DNA of 64,000 nt, taken from Streptomyces shenzhenensis (GTDB taxonomy: Bacteria > Actinomycetota > Actinomycetes > Streptomycetales > Streptomycetaceae). The stretch is taken from NCBI RefSeq assembly GCF_003688995.1, contig NZ_PENI01000013.1:124001-188000 (forward strand), given 5' to 3'. The notes below the pieces were generated by a model, which worked only from the letters and a program-made list of their open reading frames with translations, searched no databases and was not told the origin of the DNA. The translations under genes were made by a program, and so were the position numbers. This document shows positions 52,415 through 60,230 of the stretch, in pieces; within the stretch, counting starts at the first letter, position 1, and every line of letters begins with the position of its first letter.

Positions 52415-55057
52415 ATGCCCCAGGACGAGCAAGCAGCCGCAGCACCGCAGCGCCGGACCGTGCTCAGGGCAGGTCTCGGTGGCGCCGCGCTCGCGATGAC
52501 GGGACTGTCCGCCTTCTCCGTCGGCCGGGCCGCGGCGGCGACCGGCACGTCCGGCGCGGCACCGCAGCCGGCCGGGGCCCTGTCCACGCCGCACTGGCAG
52601 CGCTACGTCCAGGCACCCCCGGACCGGACGGTCCGCCCGGTGAAGGTGGTCCGCTCGAGCGGCGACGTGACAGCTCCCGAGGCCCTGCTGGCCGCCGGCG
52701 GCGCGGTGACCGTGCTCAGACGCCCGGTCCCCGCGCCCGCCCCCCGATGGCCGGAGGGCACCACCGCGGCCGCTTCCTCGGTGCACGGCCCCAACAACGG
52801 CAACGACGGCAGGCCACGGACGTACGACGCGTCCAACGCCGTCGACGGGGACCCCGACACCTTCTGGAACGACGACACCATCGACGCCTACCCGGACACT
52901 CTCACCATCACCGCGCCGGACGCCATGGCACTGCCCGGCGTGACCCTCCTGTCCAACACGGACGGCGTACCGGCCGACTTCACCGTCGAGACCTGGGACG
53001 GCACCGCTTGGCAGATCCGGGCGACGGTCGCCGGCAACAGCGCGGTGCAGTGCCCGGTTCCGTTCGACGCGCCCGTCACCACCACCCGCGTACGGATCAC
53101 CGTCACCGCCGACCAGGTCACCCCCAAAGGCACCTTCACCCGCGTCAACGAGGTGTGGCCGGACGTGGTGACGTCCGCCGATGTGCCAAGGGTGGTCGTG
53201 GACTTCGGCAAGGTCGTCGTGGGGTACCCACAGGTCCGCTTCGCCTGGGCGTCCGACGGCAACCCCGGTGTGCGGCTGGCCTTCTCCGAAACGCTGCAGT
53301 TCCTCACCGACCGGTCCGACTTCACCCGCTCCGACCAGTCCGGCGTCGCCGGAGGGGGGACCGATCAGTTCGCCGTCCCCGCCGAAGGCGCCGACTGGAC
53401 GGACCGCAAGGGCTATCAGGCCGGGGACAAAGTGTACGCGGACGGCCTGCACGGCTTCCGGTACCTGCAGATCAGCCTGGACGCCCTGACCTCCGACGCG
53501 CCGGCCGCGCAACCATACGGCCAGGTCGCCATCGACAGTGTCTCCCTGGACTTCACCGCCTACCTCGGCACTCCCGACACCTTCCGTGGCTGGTTCCTGT
53601 CCTCCGACGAGGCCCTCAACCGGCACTGGTACGCGGCCGCTTACACCAACGAACTCGTCACCGACACCTTCCGGCCGGACGACGTGGACCCTCGTGATGC
53701 CGACACCCCCACGCTGCACGGCAGGCTCGTTCTGCACGACGGCGCGAAGCGCGACCGCGACCCCTACGTCGGCGACGTGGCGGTGGCCGGGCGCACGCTC
53801 TACCTGACGCATGACGATGCCGCCGCGGCGGCGCGCAACGTCCTGGCCGACCTCGCGGACCACCAGCGGGCCGACGGCTGGATCCCGCCCGCGTCGATCG
53901 CCGGCTATGCGCTGACCCTGTTCGACTACCCACTCTGGTGGGTCACTTGCAGCTGGGACTACGTGCTGTACACCGGCGACCGCGACTATGCCGCCCGGTA
54001 CTATCCGCACCTGGTGAAGGTGCTCGACTCCTGGTATCCGAGCGTCACCGACTCGGACGGCCTGCTGAGCAAGGGCCTCGGCGGCACCGGCAACTACGGC
54101 GATTACGCCTTCCTTCCCCGGACCGGCCGCGTCACCTACTACAACGTCGCCTACGTCCAGGCCCTGAACGACGCCGCCGAGATCGCCCGGCTGCTGGGGC
54201 ACCCCGATGACGCGGCCCGCTGGCGGGCACGGGCCGAACAGGTCGCCGAAGCGGTCAACACGCATCTGTGGGACGAGAATGCGGGCGCCTACCTCGACAG
54301 CGCGACGGGCCCCGTACGGCACGCCCAGGACGGGAACGCCATCGCCGTCACCGCGGGCGTCGCCGACCAGGCACGAGCGGAATCCGCCCTGGACCACCTG
54401 GCGGCCACCACCACGCGGCCGTACGGGAACGCGTTCATGGACAACGACACGCTCTTCGGCGGGTCTTCGCAGCGGGTCTACGCCTTCACCTCCTACCCCG
54501 AACTGGTCGCCCGCTTCCTGACCGGCAGAGCCGACTCGGCGATCGACCAGATCAAGCGGACCTACGGCTGGATGGAAGCGCACGACCCGGGTGTCACGCA
54601 CTGGGAGGGCATCGGCCCGGGCGGCATACCGTACGAGGACGCCTACACCAGCATGGCGCACGGCTGGTCGACCGGTGTACTGCCCGCGCTCACCAACCAG
54701 TTGCTCGGTGTGCTGCCGACCTCACCGGGGTTCGCCACCTGGACGGTCCGCCCGCATCCGGGCTCGGTGGCCTGGGCCCAGGGACAGGTACCCACTCCCC
54801 ACGGCCCGTTGCGGGTGAGCTGGAGCAACGAAAGGTCCGGCGAGTTCAGACTCACCGTCGACAGCCCGCGGGGCACTCGGGGCACGGTCGCCGTGCCCAC
54901 GTGGGGACAACCCGTCTCCGTCCGCGTCGACGGGCGACCCGTTCGGCGCGACGGGACCGGAAGGGGTTACGGCGCCCGGTCGGCCGACGGCTACGTCGTC
55001 CTGGCCGGCCTGGAGCCGGGGGCACACAGGATTGAGCTGCGCCGGACTTCGCAGTGA
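52415..55057 (+). CDS. Tat-exported alpha-L-rhamnosidase-like glycoside hydrolase
   Basis: The 880-residue protein has a twin-arginine signal (QRRTVLRAG at residues 12-20). An F5/8-type-C carbohydrate-binding domain lies near 125-245 (AVDGDPDTFWNDD). A beta-sandwich follows, then an (alpha/alpha)6 barrel resembling GH78 alpha-L-rhamnosidases, with GAKRDRDPYVGD near 443-454 in place of the usual acidic motif, and a C-terminal beta domain. It probably removes rhamnose or a related sugar from plant polymers or glycosides. The replaced acid motif leaves the exact specificity open. A LacI-type operator candidate suggests sugar induction. Confidence 0.85.
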   Translation: MPQDEQAAAAPQRRTVLRAGLGGAALAMTGLSAFSVGRAAAATGTSGAAPQPAGALSTPHWQRYVQAPPDRTVRPVKVVRSSGDVTAPEALLAAGGAVTVLRRPVPAPAPRWPEGTTAAASSVHGPNNGNDGRPRTYDASNAVDGDPDTFWNDDTIDAYPDTLTITAPDAMALPGVTLLSNTDGVPADFTVETWDGTAWQIRATVAGNSAVQCPVPFDAPVTTTRVRITVTADQVTPKGTFTRVNEVWPDVVTSADVPRVVVDFGKVVVGYPQVRFAWASDGNPGVRLAFSETLQFLTDRSDFTRSDQSGVAGGGTDQFAVPAEGADWTDRKGYQAGDKVYADGLHGFRYLQISLDALTSDAPAAQPYGQVAIDSVSLDFTAYLGTPDTFRGWFLSSDEALNRHWYAAAYTNELVTDTFRPDDVDPRDADTPTLHGRLVLHDGAKRDRDPYVGDVAVAGRTLYLTHDDAAAAARNVLADLADHQRADGWIPPASIAGYALTLFDYPLWWVTCSWDYVLYTGDRDYAARYYPHLVKVLDSWYPSVTDSDGLLSKGLGGTGNYGDYAFLPRTGRVTYYNVAYVQALNDAAEIARLLGHPDDAARWRARAEQVAEAVNTHLWDENAGAYLDSATGPVRHAQDGNAIAVTAGVADQARAESALDHLAATTTRPYGNAFMDNDTLFGGSSQRVYAFTSYPELVARFLTGRADSAIDQIKRTYGWMEAHDPGVTHWEGIGPGGIPYEDAYTSMAHGWSTGVLPALTNQLLGVLPTSPGFATWTVRPHPGSVAWAQGQVPTPHGPLRVSWSNERSGEFRLTVDSPRGTRGTVAVPTWGQPVSVRVDGRPVRRDGTGRGYGARSADGYVVLAGLEPGAHRIELRRTSQ

Positions 55058-55203
55058 CCGTGAAGCCGGTGCGGTGAGGCCGGCCGCCGGCCGGGCGATG
55101 GCGGACTCGGCAACCCGCCGAACGCGGCCCAGGCCCGAACCATGCAGTCGGCCCCGCGTGGCGGTCTTCGGAACGCTGCCGCGCTCACACAGCCGACGGC
55201 GGT

Positions 55204-55423
55204 AGCAGGCAGACCGTCGACCAGCGGCAGGAGCTGGGTGATGTCGTTGCGGTGTCCGCCGGTCAGCGACACGCGCAGCGAGGTGCCGTTCACGGTCAAC
55301 CGGGCTCGGACCGACTGTTGGGCTGCTTCGTCCCCGCTTGGCCGCCCGCAACCGGTCCAGCAGCACCTCCTGGAGTCCCTCCCGCACACCGGCCTCCCGC
55401 CATTCGGCGGCGGTCCGCCCGGA
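55204..55423 (-). pseudogene. Decayed IS5-type transposase fragment
   Basis: On the minus strand one frame reads GRTAAEWREAGVREGLQEVL and then TVGPSPVDR, and a second frame reads NGTSLRVSLTGGHRNDITQL. These are consecutive landmarks of IS5-family transposases, but the pieces between them are deleted and the frame shifts. No ATG, N-terminal domain or DDE C-terminus remains. The fragment abuts the stop codon of the permease gene (55424). Confidence 0.75.
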
Positions 55424-56707
55424 CTACGTCGACGCCAGGGCTTCGGTCGGGGTCATCCGGGAAGCTCGGACGGAGGGATAGACGCCCGCCGCGATGCCGA
55501 CCAGGAGCGCGCCGAAGCAGCCGCCCGCCACGGCGAGGAGGGGCACGACCGGAGACCAGCCCTGGTAGGTGGCGTAGCCGACCGTGGCGAGGATGCCCAG
55601 CAGGGTTCCGGCCAGGCCGCCCAGGCCGGACAGGGCCGCGGACTCGGTGAGGAACTGGCCTCGGATCTGTCCCCGGCTGGCCCCCAGCGCGCGGCGCAGC
55701 CCGATCTCGCGGCGGCGCTCCAGCACCGAGATGAACATGGTGTTGGCGACGCCGATCCCGCCGACGAGCAGGGCGACCGCGGCCAGCCCCAGGAAGAGCG
55801 AGGAGTACGAGTCCTGGGTGGCGCGTTTGGCGGCCAGCGCGTCGGAGGGGCGGCTGACGGTGACCTGTCCGGGCAGTTCGGGGTGGACCGTGGCCGCGAG
55901 CACCCCCCGGACGGCCTCCAGTTCGGCTTCCTGCGCCCGGACGTAGATCATGGTGGGGTGACCGCCGAACCTCAGCAGCTTTCGAGCCGCGGACCAGCCC
56001 ACGAGGACGGTCTGGTCGAGGTCGTCTGCCAGAGGGAGGGGGTCGAGGATGCCGATCACGGTGAACCATTGCTTGTTGATGTAGATCTGCGGAGCCGGTT
56101 CTCCGGGAGCGATCTCGCCGAACCCGAGGCGGGTGGCGGCCCGGGAGCCCAGCACCGCGGTGGGGAACCGCTCGTCGGCACGGCTGAAGAACCGGCCCGA
56201 GGCCACGGCCCCGGTGACCGCGTCCAACAGGTCGCGCTGGGCGGCCAGAACGGTCAGACCTGAGAAGTTGTGGCTGTCGATGCGGTCGGAGCGGCGGACG
56301 ACGGCATGGGTGTTGGCGACCGCGCTCACCCCGGTGACCGGGCCGATGCGGCGCACCATGCCGATCGACTCCTCGGGCAGCAGTACGGGGGGCTGCTGGT
56401 CGGGGATGGGTTCCGCACGCAGCATGTTGGTCCCGAGCGCGGACATCTCGTCCATCAGTGCCTTGTGGCTGGAAGCCGGGATGCCGGTCACCACGATCAT
56501 CGTGGCGATGCCGATGGAGATGCCGAGCGCCGACAGGGCGGCCCGCAGTGTGCGGGTACGGATGCCCAGCAGGCCGAGGCGGAGGAGGTCACCGGGTGCC
56601 AGACGGACCGGCCTGATGCTCGCCGCGCTGCCGCCGACGGCTTTCCCGGTGGGGTGGGCCGTGCCCGGTGCGTGCGGTGCGCGGGGGTGGGAGGACCGGT
56701 GGGTCAT
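55424..56707 (-). CDS. MacB/FtsX-type ABC permease
   Basis: The 427-residue protein has an N-terminal membrane segment near 55-75, a large extracytoplasmic domain and three C-terminal membrane segments. GEIALRRALGA-type sequence appears as EIGLRRALGASRGQIRGQFL near 340-359, and the end YPSVRASRMTPTEAL is canonical. It acts with the adjacent ATPase and adaptor in mechanical export or signalling across the envelope. ATG 56707 overlaps the ATPase stop (ATGA). An IS remnant begins at its stop codon, but the protein is complete. Confidence 0.92.
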   Translation of the reverse strand: MTHRSSHPRAPHAPGTAHPTGKAVGGSAASIRPVRLAPGDLLRLGLLGIRTRTLRAALSALGISIGIATMIVVTGIPASSHKALMDEMSALGTNMLRAEPIPDQQPPVLLPEESIGMVRRIGPVTGVSAVANTHAVVRRSDRIDSHNFSGLTVLAAQRDLLDAVTGAVASGRFFSRADERFPTAVLGSRAATRLGFGEIAPGEPAPQIYINKQWFTVIGILDPLPLADDLDQTVLVGWSAARKLLRFGGHPTMIYVRAQEAELEAVRGVLAATVHPELPGQVTVSRPSDALAAKRATQDSYSSLFLGLAAVALLVGGIGVANTMFISVLERRREIGLRRALGASRGQIRGQFLTESAALSGLGGLAGTLLGILATVGYATYQGWSPVVPLLAVAGGCFGALLVGIAAGVYPSVRASRMTPTEALAST

Positions 56708-57414
56708 CGCGGGGTTCCCGTCCGGACGGGGGTGACGGCATGCTCTGCGGTGTCCGCGACGAGACGGCCGTCGAGGATCTCCACCCGGCGGGGCAGTTGC
56801 GCGGCGATGTCCCGGTCGTGAGTGATGATCGCGATGGTGGTGCCTTCCTGGTTCAGCCTGGTCAGCAGGTCCAGGACGGCGGTGCCGTTGGCGGTGTCGA
56901 GCGCCCCTGTGGGTTCGTCGGCGAGCACGAGTGCGGGCTCGTTGACCAGAGCGCGGGCGATGGCGACCCGCTGCCGCTCCCCGCCGGAGAGTTGGTGCGG
57001 CAGATGGCCGGTCCGGCGGGCCAGGCCGACCCGCCCCAGGGCCTCGGTGGCCAGGGAGCATCTGCGCCGCCTGGGCACGCCCGCGTAGAGCAGACCGGTG
57101 GCGACGTTCTCCGCGGCGGTGAGCCCGTCGGTCAGGTGGAACTGCTGGAAGACGAAGCCCAGCCACCGCCCGCGCAGGGCGGACAACTGGCGGTCCGACA
57201 GGCCGGCGGCGTCCTGGCCGCCGATCGTCACACTGCCCCCGGTGGGCCGGTCCAGGGTGCCCATGATGTTGAGCAGCGTGGACTTGCCGGATCCGGACGG
57301 GCCCACGATGGCGAGGAGTTCACCCCGCTCGATGGTCAGGGAGACCTCGTCGAGGGCCCGTACGCCGCCCGGGTAGGCCATGGTCGCGCCTCGGACGGTG
57401 AGGACCGGGGTCAT
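56704..57414 (-). CDS. MacB/LolD-type ABC ATPase
   Basis: The 236-residue ATPase has Walker A GPSGSGKST near residues 38-46, Q-loop FVFQQF near 87, signature LSGGERQRVAIARAL near 143-157, Walker B LVLADEPTGALD near 162-173 and the switch His in THDRD near 199. It powers the downstream permease. Its ATG (57414) overlaps the adaptor stop and its stop overlaps the permease start. Confidence 0.95.
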   Translation of the reverse strand: MTPVLTVRGATMAYPGGVRALDEVSLTIERGELLAIVGPSGSGKSTLLNIMGTLDRPTGGSVTIGGQDAAGLSDRQLSALRGRWLGFVFQQFHLTDGLTAAENVATGLLYAGVPRRRRCSLATEALGRVGLARRTGHLPHQLSGGERQRVAIARALVNEPALVLADEPTGALDTANGTAVLDLLTRLNQEGTTIAIITHDRDIAAQLPRRVEILDGRLVADTAEHAVTPVRTGTPR

Positions 57415-58715
57415 GAGGCGCTCTCCACTTTCATTCCCACGGCGATGCCCGGGCCGCTGACCTCCACCAGCCCCTTGGCGAACAAGCCGGTCTCGACGGG
57501 GAGGAGCTTGCCTTCCGGGGTCCGCAGGGCGTAGCCGCCCTCGCTCAGGGCGAGCAGCGCGCCGACCGGGACGGTGAGGACGCCCTTGCGGGTCTCGGTG
57601 GCGAACTTCACCTGGACCCTCGCGGCATCCACGTCCTGTACGGCGTCCGCGTCCTGGAGCGAGACGGTGACGTTGAGCTGCTGGGACGGATCACCGCTGC
57701 CGCCCTCGGCATCCGCGGCGCCCTGGATGATCGTGCTGATCGCGGAGACCTCGCCAGGTGTCGCGGACTGGTCGGGCAGGGTCACGCTGACCTTCTGCCC
57801 CTTCTTGATCGAGCCGACGTCGAGGGCGTCCACCGGTATGGTCACCGTTTTCGTGGTGGCGGTGATGGTCAGCAGGTCCGCCGACGCGTCGGCGCCGAGC
57901 TGGGCGTTGACCTTGCCGACCCGGGCCGCTCCCGTCGTCACCACGACATCGCTGACGTCGAGGACACCGGTCGGCTCCATGCCGGCCGTCGGCTGCCAGC
58001 GCTTGATGGCATCGATCAGGGAGGCGGTGAGCACGCCGTCGCCTTCCTTGACCGTGACCGGGCGGGGCGACGCACTCGGCCCGCCGGCCGGCTCGTCGGC
58101 GTTCTTGCCCGCCCCCGAAGGGCTCGGTGAGGCATGGGGGTCGTTGCCCTCCGGCTGCGGCTCCTCGTCGGTGGCGGCGCCGGAAGCGGGCGCCTGCGGC
58201 CGCACGGTGGTGCCGGTGGCGGGCTGGGAGCCGATGTCGTAGCCGAGCGCCTTGAGGTTGTCGGCGACCACCCGCACGTCTCGTCCCACCGACCCGACGC
58301 TGTCGAGCGTGCGGTACAGCGGTGTGCTGCCGTAAAAGACCACGGCAGGCCGGTCGTTGACCCGGTACAGCTGCTTGCCTCGGGTCACGCTCGCACCGAC
58401 GGCGGGCAGCCAGGTGACCTTGCCGCCGTCGGTGCCCTTGATGCTCCGGGCTGCGCCGAAACCCAGGGTGCCCTCGATCTCCCTGGTATCCGACAGATCG
58501 GTTCTGGCGACGGTGACGATCGTGGCCTTCGGCCGCGGCTTCGAGCCGGTGTCCCCTTCCTTGCCGCCGCCCGCCCACACCAGGCCCGCGCCGACGCCGA
58601 CCGTCAGCAGCACGGCCGCGGCGACGGCCAGGGACGTGGCCCTGCGGCGAGGGAAACGCTGACCGCGGACGCTTCCGGGCCGGCCGTGCCTTTTCGACTC
58701 GGAGTGCTCAGTCAT
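57411..58715 (-). CDS. Membrane adaptor with split peptidoglycan-binding-like domain
   Basis: The 434-residue protein has one N-terminal membrane segment near 29-50 and an extracytoplasmic part like the adaptors of actinobacterial MacB-type systems. A lipoyl/barrel-type region near 75-130 is followed by a peptidoglycan-binding-1-like fold (VADNLKALGYDIG near 155 and LIDAIKRWQPTAGMEPTGVL near 236-255). That fold is interrupted by a ~65-residue Pro/Ser/Glu-rich insert. The C-terminal barrel follows. ATG 58715 overlaps the lipoprotein stop by 8 bases. Confidence 0.85.
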   Translation of the reverse strand: MTEHSESKRHGRPGSVRGQRFPRRRATSLAVAAAVLLTVGVGAGLVWAGGGKEGDTGSKPRPKATIVTVARTDLSDTREIEGTLGFGAARSIKGTDGGKVTWLPAVGASVTRGKQLYRVNDRPAVVFYGSTPLYRTLDSVGSVGRDVRVVADNLKALGYDIGSQPATGTTVRPQAPASGAATDEEPQPEGNDPHASPSPSGAGKNADEPAGGPSASPRPVTVKEGDGVLTASLIDAIKRWQPTAGMEPTGVLDVSDVVVTTGAARVGKVNAQLGADASADLLTITATTKTVTIPVDALDVGSIKKGQKVSVTLPDQSATPGEVSAISTIIQGAADAEGGSGDPSQQLNVTVSLQDADAVQDVDAARVQVKFATETRKGVLTVPVGALLALSEGGYALRTPEGKLLPVETGLFAKGLVEVSGPGIAVGMKVESAS

Positions 58716-59364
58716 CGCCGCCGAACGCCTCCATCCGGCACTTGTTCTCGATCCGGCCCTGCTCGGCGGCGGACAGGGAGGACTCACCGCGATAGTTCCA
58801 GCCGCTGCCGTCGGGCAGACCGTCGACCTTGAGTCCCTCGCGGTTCAGGCACTCGATCTGGGCGCGGAATTGGTCCAGGTAGTCGGGGTTCGTCCGCGGA
58901 TCGAGCTCCGGCGGCGGCAGCGGCCTCTTCCCGCCGCATTTCTTCTCCGCGGCGGGATACTTCGACACGTCGACGCCGGGGTACCAGTACTGCGACGGGT
59001 CCCCGGCGATTTTGCCGGCCGCGTTCGTCCCGCCACCAGCCCTTTGGATCGGCACCCCGTTGTCCTTCAGACACGACAGGTAGGGCTGAAACATCTCCAG
59101 CTTCTCCGTTTCCGTGGTGTCGAGCCGCACCTGAGGGGCGCCGCTTGCGGAATCGGCGCCGCCCGACGGCTTCTTCTTGTTCCCTCCTCCCGGATCGGAG
59201 ACGGACGCCACGTCATCGTCCTGGCCGCCGCTCTTGTCGCTGCTGTCCGAGCCTGTGGAACAGCCGGTGACCAGTAAAAGAGCCGTCATGGTGCAGGCGG
59301 CGGCCAGGACGGACCGTCGCGGGCGCCGTGCGGCGCCGGGGAAGCCGATTGCGGAATTCGCCAT
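58708..59364 (-). CDS. Cys-containing lipoprotein of the MacB-type operon
   Basis: The 218-residue protein has a lipoprotein signal with LVTGCS (Cys at residue 36). A charged Ser/Gly/Asp linker follows, then a domain with four Cys (in YLSCLKDNG, EKKCGGK, IECLNREG and ENKCRM) that likely form two disulphides. The domain repeats the pattern Cys-Leu-x-x-x-Gly twice, hinting at an internal duplication. It is the first gene of the overlapping ABC operon, so it probably supplies the outer ligand-binding or scaffold part. ATG 59364 faces the divergent response regulator. Confidence 0.75.
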   Translation of the reverse strand: MANSAIGFPGAARRPRRSVLAAACTMTALLLVTGCSTGSDSSDKSGGQDDDVASVSDPGGGNKKKPSGGADSASGAPQVRLDTTETEKLEMFQPYLSCLKDNGVPIQRAGGGTNAAGKIAGDPSQYWYPGVDVSKYPAAEKKCGGKRPLPPPELDPRTNPDYLDQFRAQIECLNREGLKVDGLPDGSGWNYRGESSLSAAEQGRIENKCRMEAFGGDD

Positions 59365-59396
59365 GCCGCGATCGTCGACCGCCCCTGTGAGGAAGT

Positions 59397-59451
59397 TGTT
59401 AGGGCCCTTCTGACGGATCTCCGTAGGAGAAGGAGGCACACGGATGTTAGG
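59397..59451. promoter_or_regulatory. Candidate response-regulator binding region
   Basis: TGTTAGG occurs at 59397-59403 and 59445-59451, and the inverted repeat TCTCC-GTA-GGAGA lies between them at 59418-59430. The region sits between the divergent lipoprotein operon and the response regulator gene, the natural place for control of both. Confidence 0.35.
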
Positions 59452-59531
59452 AATTCGGCATGGTGCGAGATCAGTCTCTCCACCGCTTTCTTCGTCCGTC
59501 GACGTGTTCCTGCGCGTCTAGCATCGGCGCC

Positions 59532-60230
59532 ATGTGCGCGTATGTGCTGGTGGCCGAAGACGACGAGTCCCAGGCCGCATTGGTCCGCAGCTACCTCGAA
59601 CACGAAGGTCACATCGTCACCGTCGTCCATGACGGCCGAGCGGCGATCGACGAGATCTTCAGGCAGCCGCCCGACCTGCTCGTGCTCGACTGGATGCTGC
59701 CCGACATGGACGGGCCCGCGGTGTGCCGCCGGATCCGCGGCCAGGGCGACCTGCCGGTGCTGATGCTGACCGCCCGCTCCACCGAGGAGGACCTGCTACG
59801 GGGTCTGGAACTGGGCGCGGACGACTACATGACCAAGCCTTACAGCCCACGCGAACTGGTGGCCAGGGTGCGAACCCTGCTGCGGCGCGCCCGGCCGTCG
59901 GCCTCGGGCGAGCAGCGGGCGCTGCGCGTCGGCCCGCTCGTCGTGGACCCGGCCAGGCACGCCGTGACCTGTCGTGACCGGCCGGTGTCCTGCACTCCGG
60001 GTGAATTCCGGATCCTGGAGGCCATGGCCGCGGCGCCGGGCCGGGTCTTCTCCCGACGTCAGTTGCTGGAGTGCACACAAGGTTACGACCGGGCCTCGAC
60101 CGAACGCGCCATCGATGTGTACATCGTGAACCTGCGCAAGAAGGTCGAGCTCGACCCGCGCGCCCCGGAACTGTTGCTGACCGTGTTCGGCGTCGGCTAC
60201 AAGCTGGCCGGTGGCCGCCGTGGCGCGTAG
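59532..60230 (+). CDS. OmpR-family response regulator of the ABC cassette
   Basis: The 232-residue protein has a receiver domain (EDDE at residues 9-12, phosphoacceptor Asp53 in LDWMLP, Lys in MTKPY near 102) and a winged-helix DNA-binding domain ending in VFGVGYKL. TAGCAT (59519-59524) ends 7 bases before ATG 59532 and no ribosome-binding site is seen, so translation is likely leaderless. It overlaps the kinase gene by 20 bases and diverges from the lipoprotein-ABC operon it probably controls. Confidence 0.93.
   Translation: MCAYVLVAEDDESQAALVRSYLEHEGHIVTVVHDGRAAIDEIFRQPPDLLVLDWMLPDMDGPAVCRRIRGQGDLPVLMLTARSTEEDLLRGLELGADDYMTKPYSPRELVARVRTLLRRARPSASGEQRALRVGPLVVDPARHAVTCRDRPVSCTPGEFRILEAMAAAPGRVFSRRQLLECTQGYDRASTERAIDVYIVNLRKKVELDPRAPELLLTVFGVGYKLAGGRRGA

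Noticed and set aside
52376..54661. A 761-residue minus-strand frame across the rhamnosidase-like gene
   Set aside because: It is the antisense shadow of a gene with signal peptide and recognised domains.
54991..55389. Intact 132-residue protein on the minus strand
   Set aside because: Only its middle matches a transposase and the rest is out of frame, so it was treated as part of the IS remnant.
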